Assembly (NCBI GenBank): GCA_963715745.1
Contig: OY970271.1
Location: 3,534,001-3,598,000 of the forward strand
Direction of reading: 5' to 3'
Length of the DNA: 64,000 nucleotides
DNA from: CAWGJF01 sp963715745
GTDB taxonomy: Bacteria > Bacteroidota > Ignavibacteria > Ignavibacteriales > Ignavibacteriaceae
Shown here: positions 17,024-27,337 of the stretch, piece by piece
How the letters are laid out: the number at the start of each line of letters is the position of its first letter
Position numbering within the stretch: the first letter of the stretch is position 1
Translations under genes and position numbers: made by a program
Notes under the pieces: generated by a model
Database searches by the model: none
The model's input: only the letters and a program-made list of their open reading frames with translations
What the model was told of the DNA's origin: nothing

Positions 17024-19501
17024 ATGAAAAATACTCTACTAATTCTTCTCACACTTATCTTTTTCTCAAAATTAAATTACAGCCAATGGACTAACCAAAA
17101 CCCAGTTCCGGACGGCAATGATCTTTGGTCTACTTTTTTTATAGATGATAACACTGGATGGATTGTTGGTTCTGATGGTTTTATTAAAAAAACTACAAAT
17201 GCCGGAATTGATTGGATTAAACAAAAAAGTGGTACTAATCTAATTCTGAAATCAGTACAGTTTATTGATCAAAATACGGGTTGGATATGCGGAGAAGGAG
17301 GATTGATACTTAAAACAACCGACAGCGGATTAAATTGGTTACAATTAACCAGTGGAACAAACGAACACTTAACAGATATTCATTTTTGTTCCCTCAAAAC
17401 AGGTTTTGCTGTTGGATATGGAGGGACAATATTAAAAACTACAGATGGCGGTTTAATTTGGAATAGCTTGCCTACCGGGGTTGTATTTGATTTAAACTCA
17501 GTTGATTTTGTCGATTCTCTTGTTGGATATGCTGCAGGAGGCGATTATGATGATTGGAAAGTACTTAAAACTACAAACAGCGGAAATAGCTGGGTTGATA
17601 TGTCCAGCGATATTCCTTTCACATACGGCAGCGCTATTTCTATTAAATTTAATGATGCTAATACAGGATTTATCGGTGGTGGTCATACACCACATTACAA
17701 TCGAATTTACAAAACAACTAATGGTGGTATTACCTGGAATCAACCAACAATTGCACCATATTCAAATATAAAAGAAAAAAATAATGAAGAACAAACTTGT
17801 ACTTTTAAATCCGGAGGAATTAATTCAATATACTTTAAGGATTCAAACACCGGCTTTGCTGTAGCTGGTGATGGAGGTGGTTTTTATAGAGCAATTTATT
17901 CTACTACTGACGGGGGTTCTACATGGAATGAAAAGTACGTAGGAGAAGAAGAAGCTGGTATAATTTCAATCTATTTAACGAACTCAGGCAAGGGTTGGGC
18001 AGTTGGCTTTAACGGCGCAATTTTTATTTCTGAACATAATGGTGCGTCGTGGACACAAATTCTGAGTGGGAACAGATATTCTTGTTGGACCGGAGACGAC
18101 CTGTACTCCGTTTTTAGTATAAATGACAGTATTGTTTGGGCTGCCGGTTATAGAGCTAGTTGTATCGGTGGCGGTGGAAATGTTATTCTTAAAACTACTG
18201 ATGGTGGCAAAATCTGGAAAACAAAACTGTTAAATCAATACAACGGAGGGACAATAAATTCAGTTTATTTTGCTAATAAGTATTTCGGATGGGCCGTTGG
18301 TGAAGGAACTACCGGACTTTATATAACAACTGACGGAGGGGAGAATTGGATTGAATATGGTAATAGATATTCTTCTGTAATATTTATTGATCAATATAAT
18401 GGATGGGCTACCAAAGGCAATTATGATGTTGGTATTTATAAATCAACTAATGGTGGCATTACCTGGATACAAAAAAGTTCAGCAAGCTCTTCCAGTGTAT
18501 TTTTTTCAGATGTAGATAATGGTTGGGCAGTTGGTAAGGAAGGCAGCATTTTAAAATCTACTGATGGTGGTGAAACCTGGTACACAAAAAACAGTGGAAC
18601 AACACAGGATCTGAACTGTGTGAAGTTTTATGATTCGAACATCGGTCTGTGTGTAGGAAATGGAGGTATAGTTTTATTATCCACTGATGGAGGTGAATCC
18701 TGGCTGACCCGGAACAGTGGAACTATTAATCAGCTTAATGAAATTACATTCACAAACTCTGGCTCTGCCTGGGTAGTTGGTAAAAATGGAATGATACTTA
18801 ACACAAATGACCTGGGATATAATTGGACATCTTATAATGGTGTGACTGGAGATGAACTAACTTCAATTAGTTTCACTAATGAAAATACCGGTTGGTTTGC
18901 TGGTATGAACGGAACAATGTTTAAATATCAAAAAGATGTTGTACCCGTTGAACTTATTTCATTTACTGCAAATATTAATAATCAATCTGTTCAGCTTAAC
19001 TGGCGAACTGCAACTGAAACGAACAACTATGGTTTTAACATAGAAAGATGTATTGATGGTGATACCTGGAATAATATTGGATTTGTAGAAGGTCATGGCA
19101 ATGCAAGTGAACCAAACTCTTATTTCTATTTAGATGGAAATGTTACGGGCGCTGGTAAGATTAAATACAGATTAAAACAAATGGATTTTGATGGTAATTA
19201 TAAATACTCTAATGAAGTAGAAGTAGAAATTGTTCCATCAGAGTTTGTTCTTTATCAAAACTATCCAAATCCATTTAATCCATCAACAAATATTAAATAT
19301 TCTGTTCAACGATCAACTCCGATTACGATTAAAATATTTAATTTAATAGGTGCTGAAATAGAAACTCTTGTTGATGAAGAAAAGCCTGAAGGATCTTATG
19401 AAATAACCTGGAATGCTGTAAACATTCCAAGTGGAGTATATTTTTATCAATTGAAAGCAGGTTCTTTTATTGACACAAAGAAAATGGTGTTAATAAAGTA
19501 G
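17024..19501 (+). CDS. Secreted Ycf48-like repeat protein with T9SS sorting tail
   Basis: This 825-aa protein has a signal peptide (about 1-20). About 13 repeats of ~45 residues follow, each ending in a T-x-DGG-x-x-W motif preceded by a GWxVG turn. This is the Ycf48/BNR-type beta-propeller pattern, often called photosystem II assembly factor-like; no photosynthetic role is implied. From about residue 640 come an FN3-like ELISFTA-LNWRTATETNNYGF module and the type A T9SS tail (QNYPNPFNPST, then KKMVLIK). T9SS exports such proteins across the outer membrane and usually anchors them to the surface. Function may be adhesion or ligand binding; no catalytic motif was seen. Confidence 0.85.
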   Translation: MKNTLLILLTLIFFSKLNYSQWTNQNPVPDGNDLWSTFFIDDNTGWIVGSDGFIKKTTNAGIDWIKQKSGTNLILKSVQFIDQNTGWICGEGGLILKTTDSGLNWLQLTSGTNEHLTDIHFCSLKTGFAVGYGGTILKTTDGGLIWNSLPTGVVFDLNSVDFVDSLVGYAAGGDYDDWKVLKTTNSGNSWVDMSSDIPFTYGSAISIKFNDANTGFIGGGHTPHYNRIYKTTNGGITWNQPTIAPYSNIKEKNNEEQTCTFKSGGINSIYFKDSNTGFAVAGDGGGFYRAIYSTTDGGSTWNEKYVGEEEAGIISIYLTNSGKGWAVGFNGAIFISEHNGASWTQILSGNRYSCWTGDDLYSVFSINDSIVWAAGYRASCIGGGGNVILKTTDGGKIWKTKLLNQYNGGTINSVYFANKYFGWAVGEGTTGLYITTDGGENWIEYGNRYSSVIFIDQYNGWATKGNYDVGIYKSTNGGITWIQKSSASSSSVFFSDVDNGWAVGKEGSILKSTDGGETWYTKNSGTTQDLNCVKFYDSNIGLCVGNGGIVLLSTDGGESWLTRNSGTINQLNEITFTNSGSAWVVGKNGMILNTNDLGYNWTSYNGVTGDELTSISFTNENTGWFAGMNGTMFKYQKDVVPVELISFTANINNQSVQLNWRTATETNNYGFNIERCIDGDTWNNIGFVEGHGNASEPNSYFYLDGNVTGAGKIKYRLKQMDFDGNYKYSNEVEVEIVPSEFVLYQNYPNPFNPSTNIKYSVQRSTPITIKIFNLIGAEIETLVDEEKPEGSYEITWNAVNIPSGVYFYQLKAGSFIDTKKMVLIK

Positions 19502-19985
19502 AAAGTGTTAAAATCTTTCTGTTCAAAACCTCTTTCAATTAAATCCTGCATGCTGGTAGCCAGGTTGATAATTGCGTAAGTTTTAAAAAATTTAAAATGA
19601 AAAGCAAAGTTAATCTGCAATTTATTAACACATGTAATTGAAAAGAAGAAGTAACCGAATCCTATTCTGTTAGATTTGATTGATATTCAGAGCATTAAGA
19701 TTTTTTAATTTTATAGGAAATAATTTGTAACTTTATTATAATAATATTGTTCATGTTACTGAACAATATTTCGAAGAGTTTCAATCACCGCTTTAAGTAA
19801 TTTACATACCCATTGCTGCAATTTTTCATCATAAGCGGTATGCTAAAATAAAGATCATTATTACAATATAGCTGTAATTAAACAGGTAAGATTCAAATTT
19901 AAAATTGAATTTTTATTTACAATTTTATAAGCAACACAGAATATTGAATTCTGAGTCTATCACATTTTTATCGAGGTAAGTATCA
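19502..19985. other. Intergenic region before the lamin-tail-like gene
   Basis: These 484 bp have no convincing ORF or RNA gene. GCGGTATGCTAA at 19835-19846 exactly repeats a 12-base word found upstream of the beta-helix gene (30425-30436), but here the -12 G is missing. A 7-bp inverted repeat ACCGCTT/AAGCGGT brackets about 40 bases just before it. Confidence 0.4.
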
Positions 19986-21224
19986 ATGAAAAAATCAGTA
20001 CTAATTTCGCTTTTTTTATTGCTGAATTTTCCAATGTTTCCACAAATTAACCAGGGAGATGTTTTAATCAACTCCTTTGATCCGGCTATAGGGAGTAGTA
20101 ATTATGATATAGAGATGGTTGTTCTGGTTAACCGTACATCTTCACCCATTGATTTAAATGGTTATGAAATACTTTGTTATAATTTTGATGCAATTGAACA
20201 CAGGCCTGCATTTTGGACATTCACAGGAACATATATTTTACCTGCTTATAGATTTTTATTAATAACCAGGAACACTGATAATTTTTCCGGTGTACCTGCT
20301 GATTTATCGATATTTGAGAGCGGAGGTCAAATCGACTATGATGGATATTTGGCTTTTAAAAAAATTGCTGTAACAGATTCGACAGATTATATTGATATGA
20401 TAAAATTTCAAAGCTCTACTCAGGGTCTACCTCCCTTTACGACTGTTCCGGAAAATTCCGGTATTTCCCTTGATATGCCATGGTTTATTCTCGACGTAGG
20501 TGATGGAGCAAACGAATATGCTACAAGGAGCGGAGTAAGTGGTGACATAAATAGTTTAAACTTCTCGAATTATGGAATGGTAGGGCAGTCGGTTAGTGAT
20601 TTTACAACAGTAACTGAAACTAATACAACGTATGTAGAAAATTCAGGTTCTCCTCCCCTGCCTGTGGAATTATCCGGTTTTTCAGCAGATGTAATAGCAG
20701 AGAAAGAAGTAATGCTGAACTGGAGGACAGAAACTGAAGTCAGCAATTTCGGTTTTGAAATACAGCGCCGGACTTTTGACTATACTGAATGGACAAGGAT
20801 TGGATTCGTTGCCGGGAATGGAAACTCAAACAGCCCGAAGGAGTATTCATTTACAGATGACAATCCTGTGAATGGAAGTAGATTTAACTATAGATTAAAA
20901 CAAATTGATACAGATGGCAATTATGAATTCTCAAATACGATCGAAGTAGAAATATTTCCCGGGGAATATGTTCTTAATCAAAACTACCCGAATCCTTTTA
21001 ATCCAACAACGAAAATCACATACCAGATATCTAAAGAGAGTAATGTAGAAATAAAAGTTTATAATATTCTTGGAGCTGAAGTAGCATCACTTGTGAATGA
21101 GACTAAAGAACCCGGATATTATGAGGTTGAATTTAATAGTATAAACCTGCCAAGCGGCACATACATTTATCGAATGACAGCCGGGGACTTTGTTCAGGTT
21201 AAAAAGATGGTATTGATGAAATAA
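19986..21224 (+). CDS. Secreted lamin-tail-domain-like protein with T9SS sorting tail
   Basis: This 412-aa protein has a signal peptide (about 1-20). An N-terminal domain of ~200 residues resembles lamin tail (LTD) domains: VLINSFDP start, VVLVNRTSSPIDLNGYEI, a TFTGTYILPAYRFLLI strand pair and an acidic GDGANEYATRSG segment. An FN3-like module (about 225-320) and the T9SS type A tail (QNYPNPFNPTT to KKMVLMK) follow. LTD domains in exported bacterial proteins are thought to bind DNA, polysaccharide or membranes, but the role here is unknown. GAGGTAAG precedes the ATG. Confidence 0.78.
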   Translation: MKKSVLISLFLLLNFPMFPQINQGDVLINSFDPAIGSSNYDIEMVVLVNRTSSPIDLNGYEILCYNFDAIEHRPAFWTFTGTYILPAYRFLLITRNTDNFSGVPADLSIFESGGQIDYDGYLAFKKIAVTDSTDYIDMIKFQSSTQGLPPFTTVPENSGISLDMPWFILDVGDGANEYATRSGVSGDINSLNFSNYGMVGQSVSDFTTVTETNTTYVENSGSPPLPVELSGFSADVIAEKEVMLNWRTETEVSNFGFEIQRRTFDYTEWTRIGFVAGNGNSNSPKEYSFTDDNPVNGSRFNYRLKQIDTDGNYEFSNTIEVEIFPGEYVLNQNYPNPFNPTTKITYQISKESNVEIKVYNILGAEVASLVNETKEPGYYEVEFNSINLPSGTYIYRMTAGDFVQVKKMVLMK

Positions 21225-21578
21225 TGCTCATTATCATTTATTAATTTAAAACAGAAGGCAACCTGTCTGGCCAGATGGTGGGAAGAGCTTGATTTAAAAA
21301 GAAATTTTCAGGGGATAAATGCACTATCAACCGCTTAGCTGAATATATAATTTATCCCCATTCTATTGTCTAATTACTTATTATTTGTGCTTGGTTTCAA
21401 GCCCGATATTATTGTGTTGTCAGATAATAATACTTATTCTCAATTAGATAATTGTAATGTCCCAATTTTTAAAATATTTCAAGTATTTACTGGTATTAAT
21501 ATTGAGAAATAAATGTAATAAGATCATTTTAACAAGATTAAAAATATTGTATTTTAAGTACCCCAAAGTGAGGATTAT
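21225..21578. other. Intergenic region before the dockerin-bearing repeat protein
   Basis: These 354 AT-rich bp carry the -24/-12-like element at 21491-21505 and a GTGAGG Shine-Dalgarno just before the TTG start. Nothing else stands out. Confidence 0.5.
21491..21505 (+). promoter_or_regulatory. Sigma-54-like -24/-12 element upstream of dockerin-like/cohesin-like pair
   Basis: TGGTATTAATATTGA shows GG-N10-GA with TTG, 74 bp before the TTG start. The next ten bases (GAAAT and on) also match the region downstream of the 15349 element. Confidence 0.4.
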
Positions 21579-24029
21579 TTGAAAAAGTTATTGCTATTCG
21601 TATTTATTATTTCAGCTTATCAGGCTTATTCACAATGGTATTGGCAGAATCCATTACCGCAGGGTAACTCACTTCTTAGTGTTAAGTTTATCTCGCCAAG
21701 TGTTGGCTTTACAATTGGTCAGGCAGGCACTATACTCAAAACAACAAATGGTGGATCTACCTGGTTTTCCCAAACGAGCCCGGTAATTTTTGATATGATG
21801 GATGTGTCTTTTGTAAATGCAAATACCGGCTGGATTGTCGGCTGGTCTGAATCTATCTTGAAAACTACGGATGGAGGAATAACCTGGAACCCTCAATCAA
21901 CCGGAGTGTTCCCAACCTTTTTTGAAGGTGTATGCTTTACAGATGTAAATAATGGTATCGTAGTTGGTTCTGATGGTATGATAATAAAGACTACCGATGG
22001 AGGAACAACCTGGTCAACGCAAACCAGCGGTACATCAGAAAATTTATTCAGCGTGTTTTTTACAGATTCAGATACAGGTGTAGTTGTTGGAGATAACGGT
22101 ACTATTCTCAGGACCAATGATGGTGGAGCCACCTGGAGTTCTCAAACAAGCGGAACATCAAATAGATTATTGAGTGTTTTCTTTACAGATCCGGATACAG
22201 GAACTGCTGTTGGTCAAGGTTCCACAATAATTCGAACAATAGATGGTGGAGATACCTGGGTTACCCCGGATTCAATTGAATTAGCTTCCTTCGATTGCGA
22301 AAGTGTTCAGTTTGTAAATGCTACTACAGGTTCAGTCGTAGGCCCGAATGGTGCAATACTACGAACCACCGACGGAGGTGTAAACTGGTTTGCACAAACC
22401 GATGGTTATAAAACCTATAGCAGTGTTTTCTTTAGCGATACAAGCAATGGAATTGCTGTTGGTAATTTTGGTGTAATTATAAAAACTTCAGATGGTGGTG
22501 CAAACTGGAATTATATATCAAGCGGAACTTTGGACAACGTAAGGAAAGTTTACTACACTGATTTAAATACAGGCACTGCTGCCTGTGACAATGGTGTTAT
22601 CCTGCATACCACAGATAGTGGAACAACCTGGAGTACACAAACAAGCGGAACATCAGTTGGATTGAACGGTATTTCTTTTGGTAATGCAAATAATGGTATT
22701 ATAATCGGAGATGCAGGAACTATTCTAAAATCAACTGACAGTGGGATAACCTGGGCATCACAAACGAGTGGAACAACTAAAAATTTATATGGCATTTCTT
22801 TTCCGGATGCAACTACCTGCTACGCTGTTGGAGATACCGGAACTATCGTTAAGACCACAGACGGAGGCTCAAGCTGGAATTTACAGACAGTCGGAACAAC
22901 AAATTTTTATGAGACATTCTTTACTGATGCAAGTACCGGATATGTTGTCGGCGAGGGAGGTACAATTCTGAAAACTACTGACGGTGGAACAAGCTGGACT
23001 CCTCAGACAAGCAATACAAATAACTATTTAAGAGGTGTATTTTTTACAGATGTGAACAACGGTATTGTTGTAGGTGATGACGGTACAATTCTCAGAACCA
23101 CAGACGGTGGATCAACCTGGGATTCAAAAACCAGCGGAGTGACAACAATTTTAAGATGTGTTTTCTTTACAGATCCAAATAACGGAACAATAGCCGGTGA
23201 ATTTGGAACAATTCTTAAAACTACAGATGGCGGTACTACCTGGACACCGGAAAACAGCCCGACTACTCTCCATCTGCTTGGTGTTTTTTACGCAGATGCA
23301 AGTCACGGGACGATTGTTGGTCATGGTGGTACAATCCTATCCAACATAACCCCGACAACGGAATTTATTACAGTAAATTTAAAAGTATTCTTAGAAGGAC
23401 CATATAGCGGCAGCGGAACAATGACAACCACACTTAACAGTAACAATTTTATCCCTTTTACTTCTGATAGTGCTTACCCTACAGCAGAATACGGTTACAG
23501 TGCAAGCACTGTTTCCATCATTCCTAACTCCAGTATAGTTGATTGGATACTGATTGGACTTAGAAACACTACCACAGGAACTAACGTTGGCAGACGTGCA
23601 GCTTTTCTTAAATCCGACGGAACGATAGTGGACTTAGATGGAACAAGCCCGGTTACATTTACAGGATTAAGTGCAGGAAATTATTATGTGGTTGTCAGGC
23701 ACCGGAACCATTTGGCTATAATGACTGCAACTGCAATTCCGTTAAGCAGCAGTTCTACGCTTTATGATTTTACAACTGCACAAACTCAAGCTTATGGAAT
23801 TAATCCAATGAAAGATTTGGGTGATGGAAATTTTGCAATGATAGCCGGTGACATTGATGGAGACGGAAATGTCGACTATTCTAAAGATTTACTCATTAAA
23901 TGGTTACCATCATTTGGTTTCCACGGATATTATTCAGAAGATATAAATTGTAATACAGATGTAGATTACACTGAAGACTTATTAAACAACTGGTTACCAA
24001 ATTTTGGTTTTTCTACTCAAGTACCATAA
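21579..24029 (+). CDS. Secreted Ycf48-like repeat protein with C-terminal dockerin-like module
   Basis: This 816-aa protein begins at a TTG codon with GTGAGG upstream. After a signal peptide (1-18) come 13 Ycf48/BNR-like repeats of about 43 residues (xxDGGxxW, preceded by VVGDxGTIL), up to about residue 590. A ~150-residue beta-rich module (LKVFLEGPYSG to YYVVVRHRNHLAIM) follows. The last 60 residues hold two Asp/Asn-rich loops, DIDGDGNVDYS and DINCNTDVDYT, 30 residues apart, each followed by an LL-x-x-WLPxFGF helix. This is a dockerin-like duplicated calcium loop. There is no T9SS tail, unlike most neighbours, so surface retention may depend on a partner, with the next gene the obvious candidate. 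Confidence 0.8.
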   Translation: MKKLLLFVFIISAYQAYSQWYWQNPLPQGNSLLSVKFISPSVGFTIGQAGTILKTTNGGSTWFSQTSPVIFDMMDVSFVNANTGWIVGWSESILKTTDGGITWNPQSTGVFPTFFEGVCFTDVNNGIVVGSDGMIIKTTDGGTTWSTQTSGTSENLFSVFFTDSDTGVVVGDNGTILRTNDGGATWSSQTSGTSNRLLSVFFTDPDTGTAVGQGSTIIRTIDGGDTWVTPDSIELASFDCESVQFVNATTGSVVGPNGAILRTTDGGVNWFAQTDGYKTYSSVFFSDTSNGIAVGNFGVIIKTSDGGANWNYISSGTLDNVRKVYYTDLNTGTAACDNGVILHTTDSGTTWSTQTSGTSVGLNGISFGNANNGIIIGDAGTILKSTDSGITWASQTSGTTKNLYGISFPDATTCYAVGDTGTIVKTTDGGSSWNLQTVGTTNFYETFFTDASTGYVVGEGGTILKTTDGGTSWTPQTSNTNNYLRGVFFTDVNNGIVVGDDGTILRTTDGGSTWDSKTSGVTTILRCVFFTDPNNGTIAGEFGTILKTTDGGTTWTPENSPTTLHLLGVFYADASHGTIVGHGGTILSNITPTTEFITVNLKVFLEGPYSGSGTMTTTLNSNNFIPFTSDSAYPTAEYGYSASTVSIIPNSSIVDWILIGLRNTTTGTNVGRRAAFLKSDGTIVDLDGTSPVTFTGLSAGNYYVVVRHRNHLAIMTATAIPLSSSSTLYDFTTAQTQAYGINPMKDLGDGNFAMIAGDIDGDGNVDYSKDLLIKWLPSFGFHGYYSEDINCNTDVDYTEDLLNNWLPNFGFSTQVP

Positions 24030-24079
24030 ATGTATTTGGTTATTAAAATTAATTACGAGAGAAGTTTGAAAGGTTAAAT

Positions 24080-25147
24080 ATGAAAAAATTATTTATTTAT
24101 TTTATATTCTTCATCCTGAGTTCGTCAACATTTTATGCCCAAACGGCTAATACAGTTGATGGACAATTTATTACTAACGTCGGCCCTACAACCTATTCAG
24201 TAACCATTGCTGCTAATATGCAAAGTGGTTCTGGAACAGCAGGTGTTGTAGATCTTGAATTTACTTATAACACTGCTAATTTATCATTTCCTTCAACACC
24301 AACAACACCTGCAGACTACATTTTATATGGTGATTTTAATACTTATATAACTAAAAACATTACTAAACCTTCAGCCAATGCTGTTCGAATAAGTCTGATA
24401 ACAACAGGTTCACCATCACCTGTCCCATTATCAACTTCGCCAACTAATATAATTACATTGTATTTTACAATTCTTAATCAATCAGGAAGTTCAACCCTGA
24501 CTTGGGTAACACACAACATTGCCCCGGCTTTTCTTCAACCAAATTATCTAATAGGTAACTGGCCAAATATTAATGACGATCCATTGCCTGTTGAACTTTC
24601 ATCTTTCACTGCAGCCGCCAATCAAAACAAAGTTGATTTAAATTGGCAGACCAAAACAGAAGTGAACAACTACGGGTTTAATATTGAGAGAAGAATCAGC
24701 GAAGGTGAATGGAACACACTTGGTTTTGTAGAAGGACACGGCAACTCAAATTCACCAAAGCAATACAATTTTACAGACAGTGACCTGTTTGCGGGAGGCA
24801 GCAAATTCCAGTACAGACTAAAACAAGTAGACAATGATGGTAAGTTTGAATACTCGGAAGTGGTTGAAGTTGAAGTTGTTCCAACTCAATTTGAACTATC
24901 ACAGAATTACCCAAACCCGTTTAACCCAGGCACAACAATAAAATTTTCATTGCCAAAACAAACACAGATAAAACTGAATCTTTACAATATGCTGGGAGAA
25001 CTTGTAGAGACTATAGCAGAAGGAAACTACGAAGCCGGTAATTATAAAATAAATTTCAACGCAAGCAATTTACCGACCGGAGTTTACATTTACAGAATTG
25101 AGAGCGATGCATTTGTTCAGACTAAGAAAATGATGCTGCTGAAGTAA
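24080..25147 (+). CDS. Cohesin-like domain protein with T9SS sorting tail
   Basis: This 355-aa protein has a signal peptide (about 1-20). A beta-sandwich-like domain (about 22-165) follows, with the pattern AGVVDLEFTYNTANLSF, an exposed loop, and NIITLYFTIL. This pattern resembles cohesin and related carbohydrate-binding folds. An FN3-like module (about 172-265) and the T9SS type A tail (QNYPNPFNPGTT to KKMMLLK) complete it. It lies 50 bp after the dockerin-like protein and has a close homologue at 27338 in the same position behind another dockerin-like protein. The cohesin assignment is inferred from pattern and context. A carbohydrate-binding module is the main alternative. Confidence 0.65.
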   Translation: MKKLFIYFIFFILSSSTFYAQTANTVDGQFITNVGPTTYSVTIAANMQSGSGTAGVVDLEFTYNTANLSFPSTPTTPADYILYGDFNTYITKNITKPSANAVRISLITTGSPSPVPLSTSPTNIITLYFTILNQSGSSTLTWVTHNIAPAFLQPNYLIGNWPNINDDPLPVELSSFTAAANQNKVDLNWQTKTEVNNYGFNIERRISEGEWNTLGFVEGHGNSNSPKQYNFTDSDLFAGGSKFQYRLKQVDNDGKFEYSEVVEVEVVPTQFELSQNYPNPFNPGTTIKFSLPKQTQIKLNLYNMLGELVETIAEGNYEAGNYKINFNASNLPTGVYIYRIESDAFVQTKKMMLLK

Positions 25148-25454
25148 AGAAATATTTTTTTCATTAAGCTTAACCCCTGTCAATGACGGGGTTATTTATT
25201 TGCTTATGACAATCAACACGCTATTGTTTTTGAACAAAATTAATTTGATTTTTATGCACAATAGAAATATCTACTACTTAAGGAAAGGCATCAAACCAAA
25301 CCTGTTTAACCTTCAAGCCTTCCTGAAATTTTCAGTCCTTAAGCGTAGATGCAGTTATATGATGCTGTGTTTGCGTGGACTGAAACCAGTCCAATAAAAA
25401 AATTTCTTTTAAAATTTTATACATTGATTTTTAATAATCCACAAGGAGTAGGGA
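25148..25454. other. Intergenic region between the two dockerin/cohesin-like cassettes
   Basis: These 307 bp begin with the terminator at 25172. A 6-bp GC-rich hairpin (GGACTG, loop AAAC, CAGTCC; 25377-25392) lies near the end, with an A-run after it. A possible 65-codon ORF here (25200-25397) has no ribosome binding site or recognisable content and is not called. The TTG start at 25455 has AAGGAG upstream. Confidence 0.5.
25172..25200 (+). terminator. Probable terminator after the first cohesin-like gene
   Basis: A stem AACCCC/GGGGTT is extended by GTC/GAC around an AAT loop, with one bulged T. It is followed by TTATTTATTT. It lies 25 bp after the stop codon and should separate the two cassettes. 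Confidence 0.5.
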
Positions 25455-27296
25455 TTGAAACGTAAAATAATTTTACCGGTAATTCTGCTATTGCTGGGCT
25501 TCGGCTATTCAAATGCACAGTATGGACCGGTAGTTTCCTTTGGCTACGATGATGGGTCTGATACATGGTATCGTAACGGATTCCCGATATTTCAGGAGTA
25601 CGGGTTTCCGGGATGTGTCTGGATAAATGCAGAAAATTGGTGGGTAGGTGAGGGAAATAATAGTTACCACGCCGTTGACACTTTACTTGTGATGCAGGCA
25701 GCCGGGTGGGAGATAAGCAATCATACCTGGGATCACCAGGACATTAACGAGTGGGAAGTCGACTCAATGAAACAGTGGCTTGATTCTCATGGATTTCCAA
25801 ACCCGGGATTTGCCGCACCTAATGGAATCTGGGATCATAACAGAGCTAATATTGTCAAGAAATACTCACCTTATTATGCTGCTAATAACACAACAGGCGG
25901 AGGAATTCCCCAGCCTTTTGATCTGTACTTTTTAAACCGGTGTGGATTGACAAACGAAGAGAACATAGAACAAGTCAGAGATTGGCTTGATGATGCAGTG
26001 GCAAATAACAAGTGGATAATATTTTATGCGCATGAAATTGGAGACACTAATACCGGTTGGTGGCAGAGCCCCGAACTTTTAAGAGAGACATTTGATGAGG
26101 TGGTAAAGCGGGGAATTCCGGTTAAAACTGTGAGGGAAGTGGTAAATGACCTTTTCCCGCCGGGTTGTGTCATTGAGTGTTCCGAAGATACACAACAGGA
26201 TCCTGTGCTTACTTATTTTGAAGAAGGAGACAGTGGGTCTTTCGACACATCTGTCTGGAATGAATACTGGCATAACACTTCCTGGACAGCATCCCGCTAT
26301 TCAGGTTCACCCGGTGTATATTATCACACTTCAAATGATACTTTGCCTGTAATGAAGTTTTACCGCAATGTCCCCGATGGTGAATATGATGTAAGAGCAA
26401 CAATTTTAGAGTATGATGCCGGCAGAACATACAGGTTATATTATTCGTTTGATGAAGGCAATCCGTCACAATACAATGTGGAAGTTAATGAAAACAGTGA
26501 TGTTTCTTTAGGTTCGGTTACAATTAATAATGGACAGTTTGCTCTTTACACCCGGAAAGCAGATGTGGTATCAGGCGATGATGGATATGTAGGATGGGCG
26601 TTTATAAGGTTAATTCCCAAACCTCTGCTGCTCAACTTAAAAGTGTTTCTTGAAGGACCGTACAGCGGCAATGGATTGATGACCACGGCACTAAATACAA
26701 ATAATCTTATACCAAATAATTCTAATGATGCCTACCCTACTACAGTTTTTGGTTATTATTCAGTTAGTACTGTTTCTACCATTCCTGACCCGGATATTGT
26801 AGATTGGGTACTTATTGAATTAAGAACCGGAACAGCTCAGGATACTAAAGTAGCTACTAAAGCAGCGTTTTTGAAAAGCGACGGAACAATAGTAGACAAA
26901 GATGGAACAAGTCCGGTTACATTTACAGGTTTAAGCGCCGGAAATTATTATGTGGTTGTCAGGCACAGAAACCATTTGGCTATTATGACTGCAGCAGCAA
27001 TTCCTTTAGGCGGAAGTTTTACTATTTCATATGATTTTACTACTTCGCAATCACAAGCTTACGGAATAAATGCCATGAAAGATTTAGGTGGTGGTAATTT
27101 TGCAATGATAGCGGGTGATATTGATGGAGACGGAAATGTAGATTATTCTAATGATTTACTCAATAAATGGTTACCATCATTTGGTTTCCACGGGTATTAT
27201 TCAGAAGATATAAATTTAAATACAGATGTAGATTACACTGAAGACTTATTGAACAACTGGTTACCAAATTTCGGTTTTTCTACGCAAGTACCTTAA
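25455..27296 (+). CDS. Secreted NodB-type polysaccharide deacetylase with C-terminal dockerin-like module
   Basis: This 613-aa protein starts at TTG with AAGGAG upstream and has a signal peptide (1-21). The NodB domain (about 25-230) has FGYDDG at 29-34 in place of TFDDG and the metal motif His90-x3-His94. It probably removes acetyl groups from an extracellular polysaccharide, in the CE4 manner. A jelly-roll-like region (about 245-390) follows, then the same ~150-residue module and dockerin-like end (554-613, paired DxDxDG/DxNxN loops 30 residues apart) as in the gene at 21579. It has no T9SS tail. The next gene encodes the putative docking partner. Confidence 0.82.
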   Translation: MKRKIILPVILLLLGFGYSNAQYGPVVSFGYDDGSDTWYRNGFPIFQEYGFPGCVWINAENWWVGEGNNSYHAVDTLLVMQAAGWEISNHTWDHQDINEWEVDSMKQWLDSHGFPNPGFAAPNGIWDHNRANIVKKYSPYYAANNTTGGGIPQPFDLYFLNRCGLTNEENIEQVRDWLDDAVANNKWIIFYAHEIGDTNTGWWQSPELLRETFDEVVKRGIPVKTVREVVNDLFPPGCVIECSEDTQQDPVLTYFEEGDSGSFDTSVWNEYWHNTSWTASRYSGSPGVYYHTSNDTLPVMKFYRNVPDGEYDVRATILEYDAGRTYRLYYSFDEGNPSQYNVEVNENSDVSLGSVTINNGQFALYTRKADVVSGDDGYVGWAFIRLIPKPLLLNLKVFLEGPYSGNGLMTTALNTNNLIPNNSNDAYPTTVFGYYSVSTVSTIPDPDIVDWVLIELRTGTAQDTKVATKAAFLKSDGTIVDKDGTSPVTFTGLSAGNYYVVVRHRNHLAIMTAAAIPLGGSFTISYDFTTSQSQAYGINAMKDLGGGNFAMIAGDIDGDGNVDYSNDLLNKWLPSFGFHGYYSEDINLNTDVDYTEDLLNNWLPNFGFSTQVP

Positions 27297-27337
27297 ACAT
27301 ATATAGTTATTAAAATTAATCTTATAAGAAGTTTAAA

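Noticed and set aside
19835..19850. Promoter element GCGGTATGCTAA upstream of the lamin-tail-like gene
   Set aside because: The left half equals that at 30425, but the right half lacks TTG and the -12 G, so it is not listed as a -24/-12-like element.
21700..23340. Tandem repeats that could suggest a CRISPR or satellite array
   Set aside because: The period is about 129 bp, keeps the reading frame and encodes DGG-x-x-W propeller repeats, so it is protein repeat structure.
25200..25397. 65-codon ORF between the two dockerin/cohesin-like cassettes
   Set aside because: It has no Shine-Dalgarno, overlaps the end of a terminator, and the peptide is low-complexity hydrophobic with no recognisable pattern.
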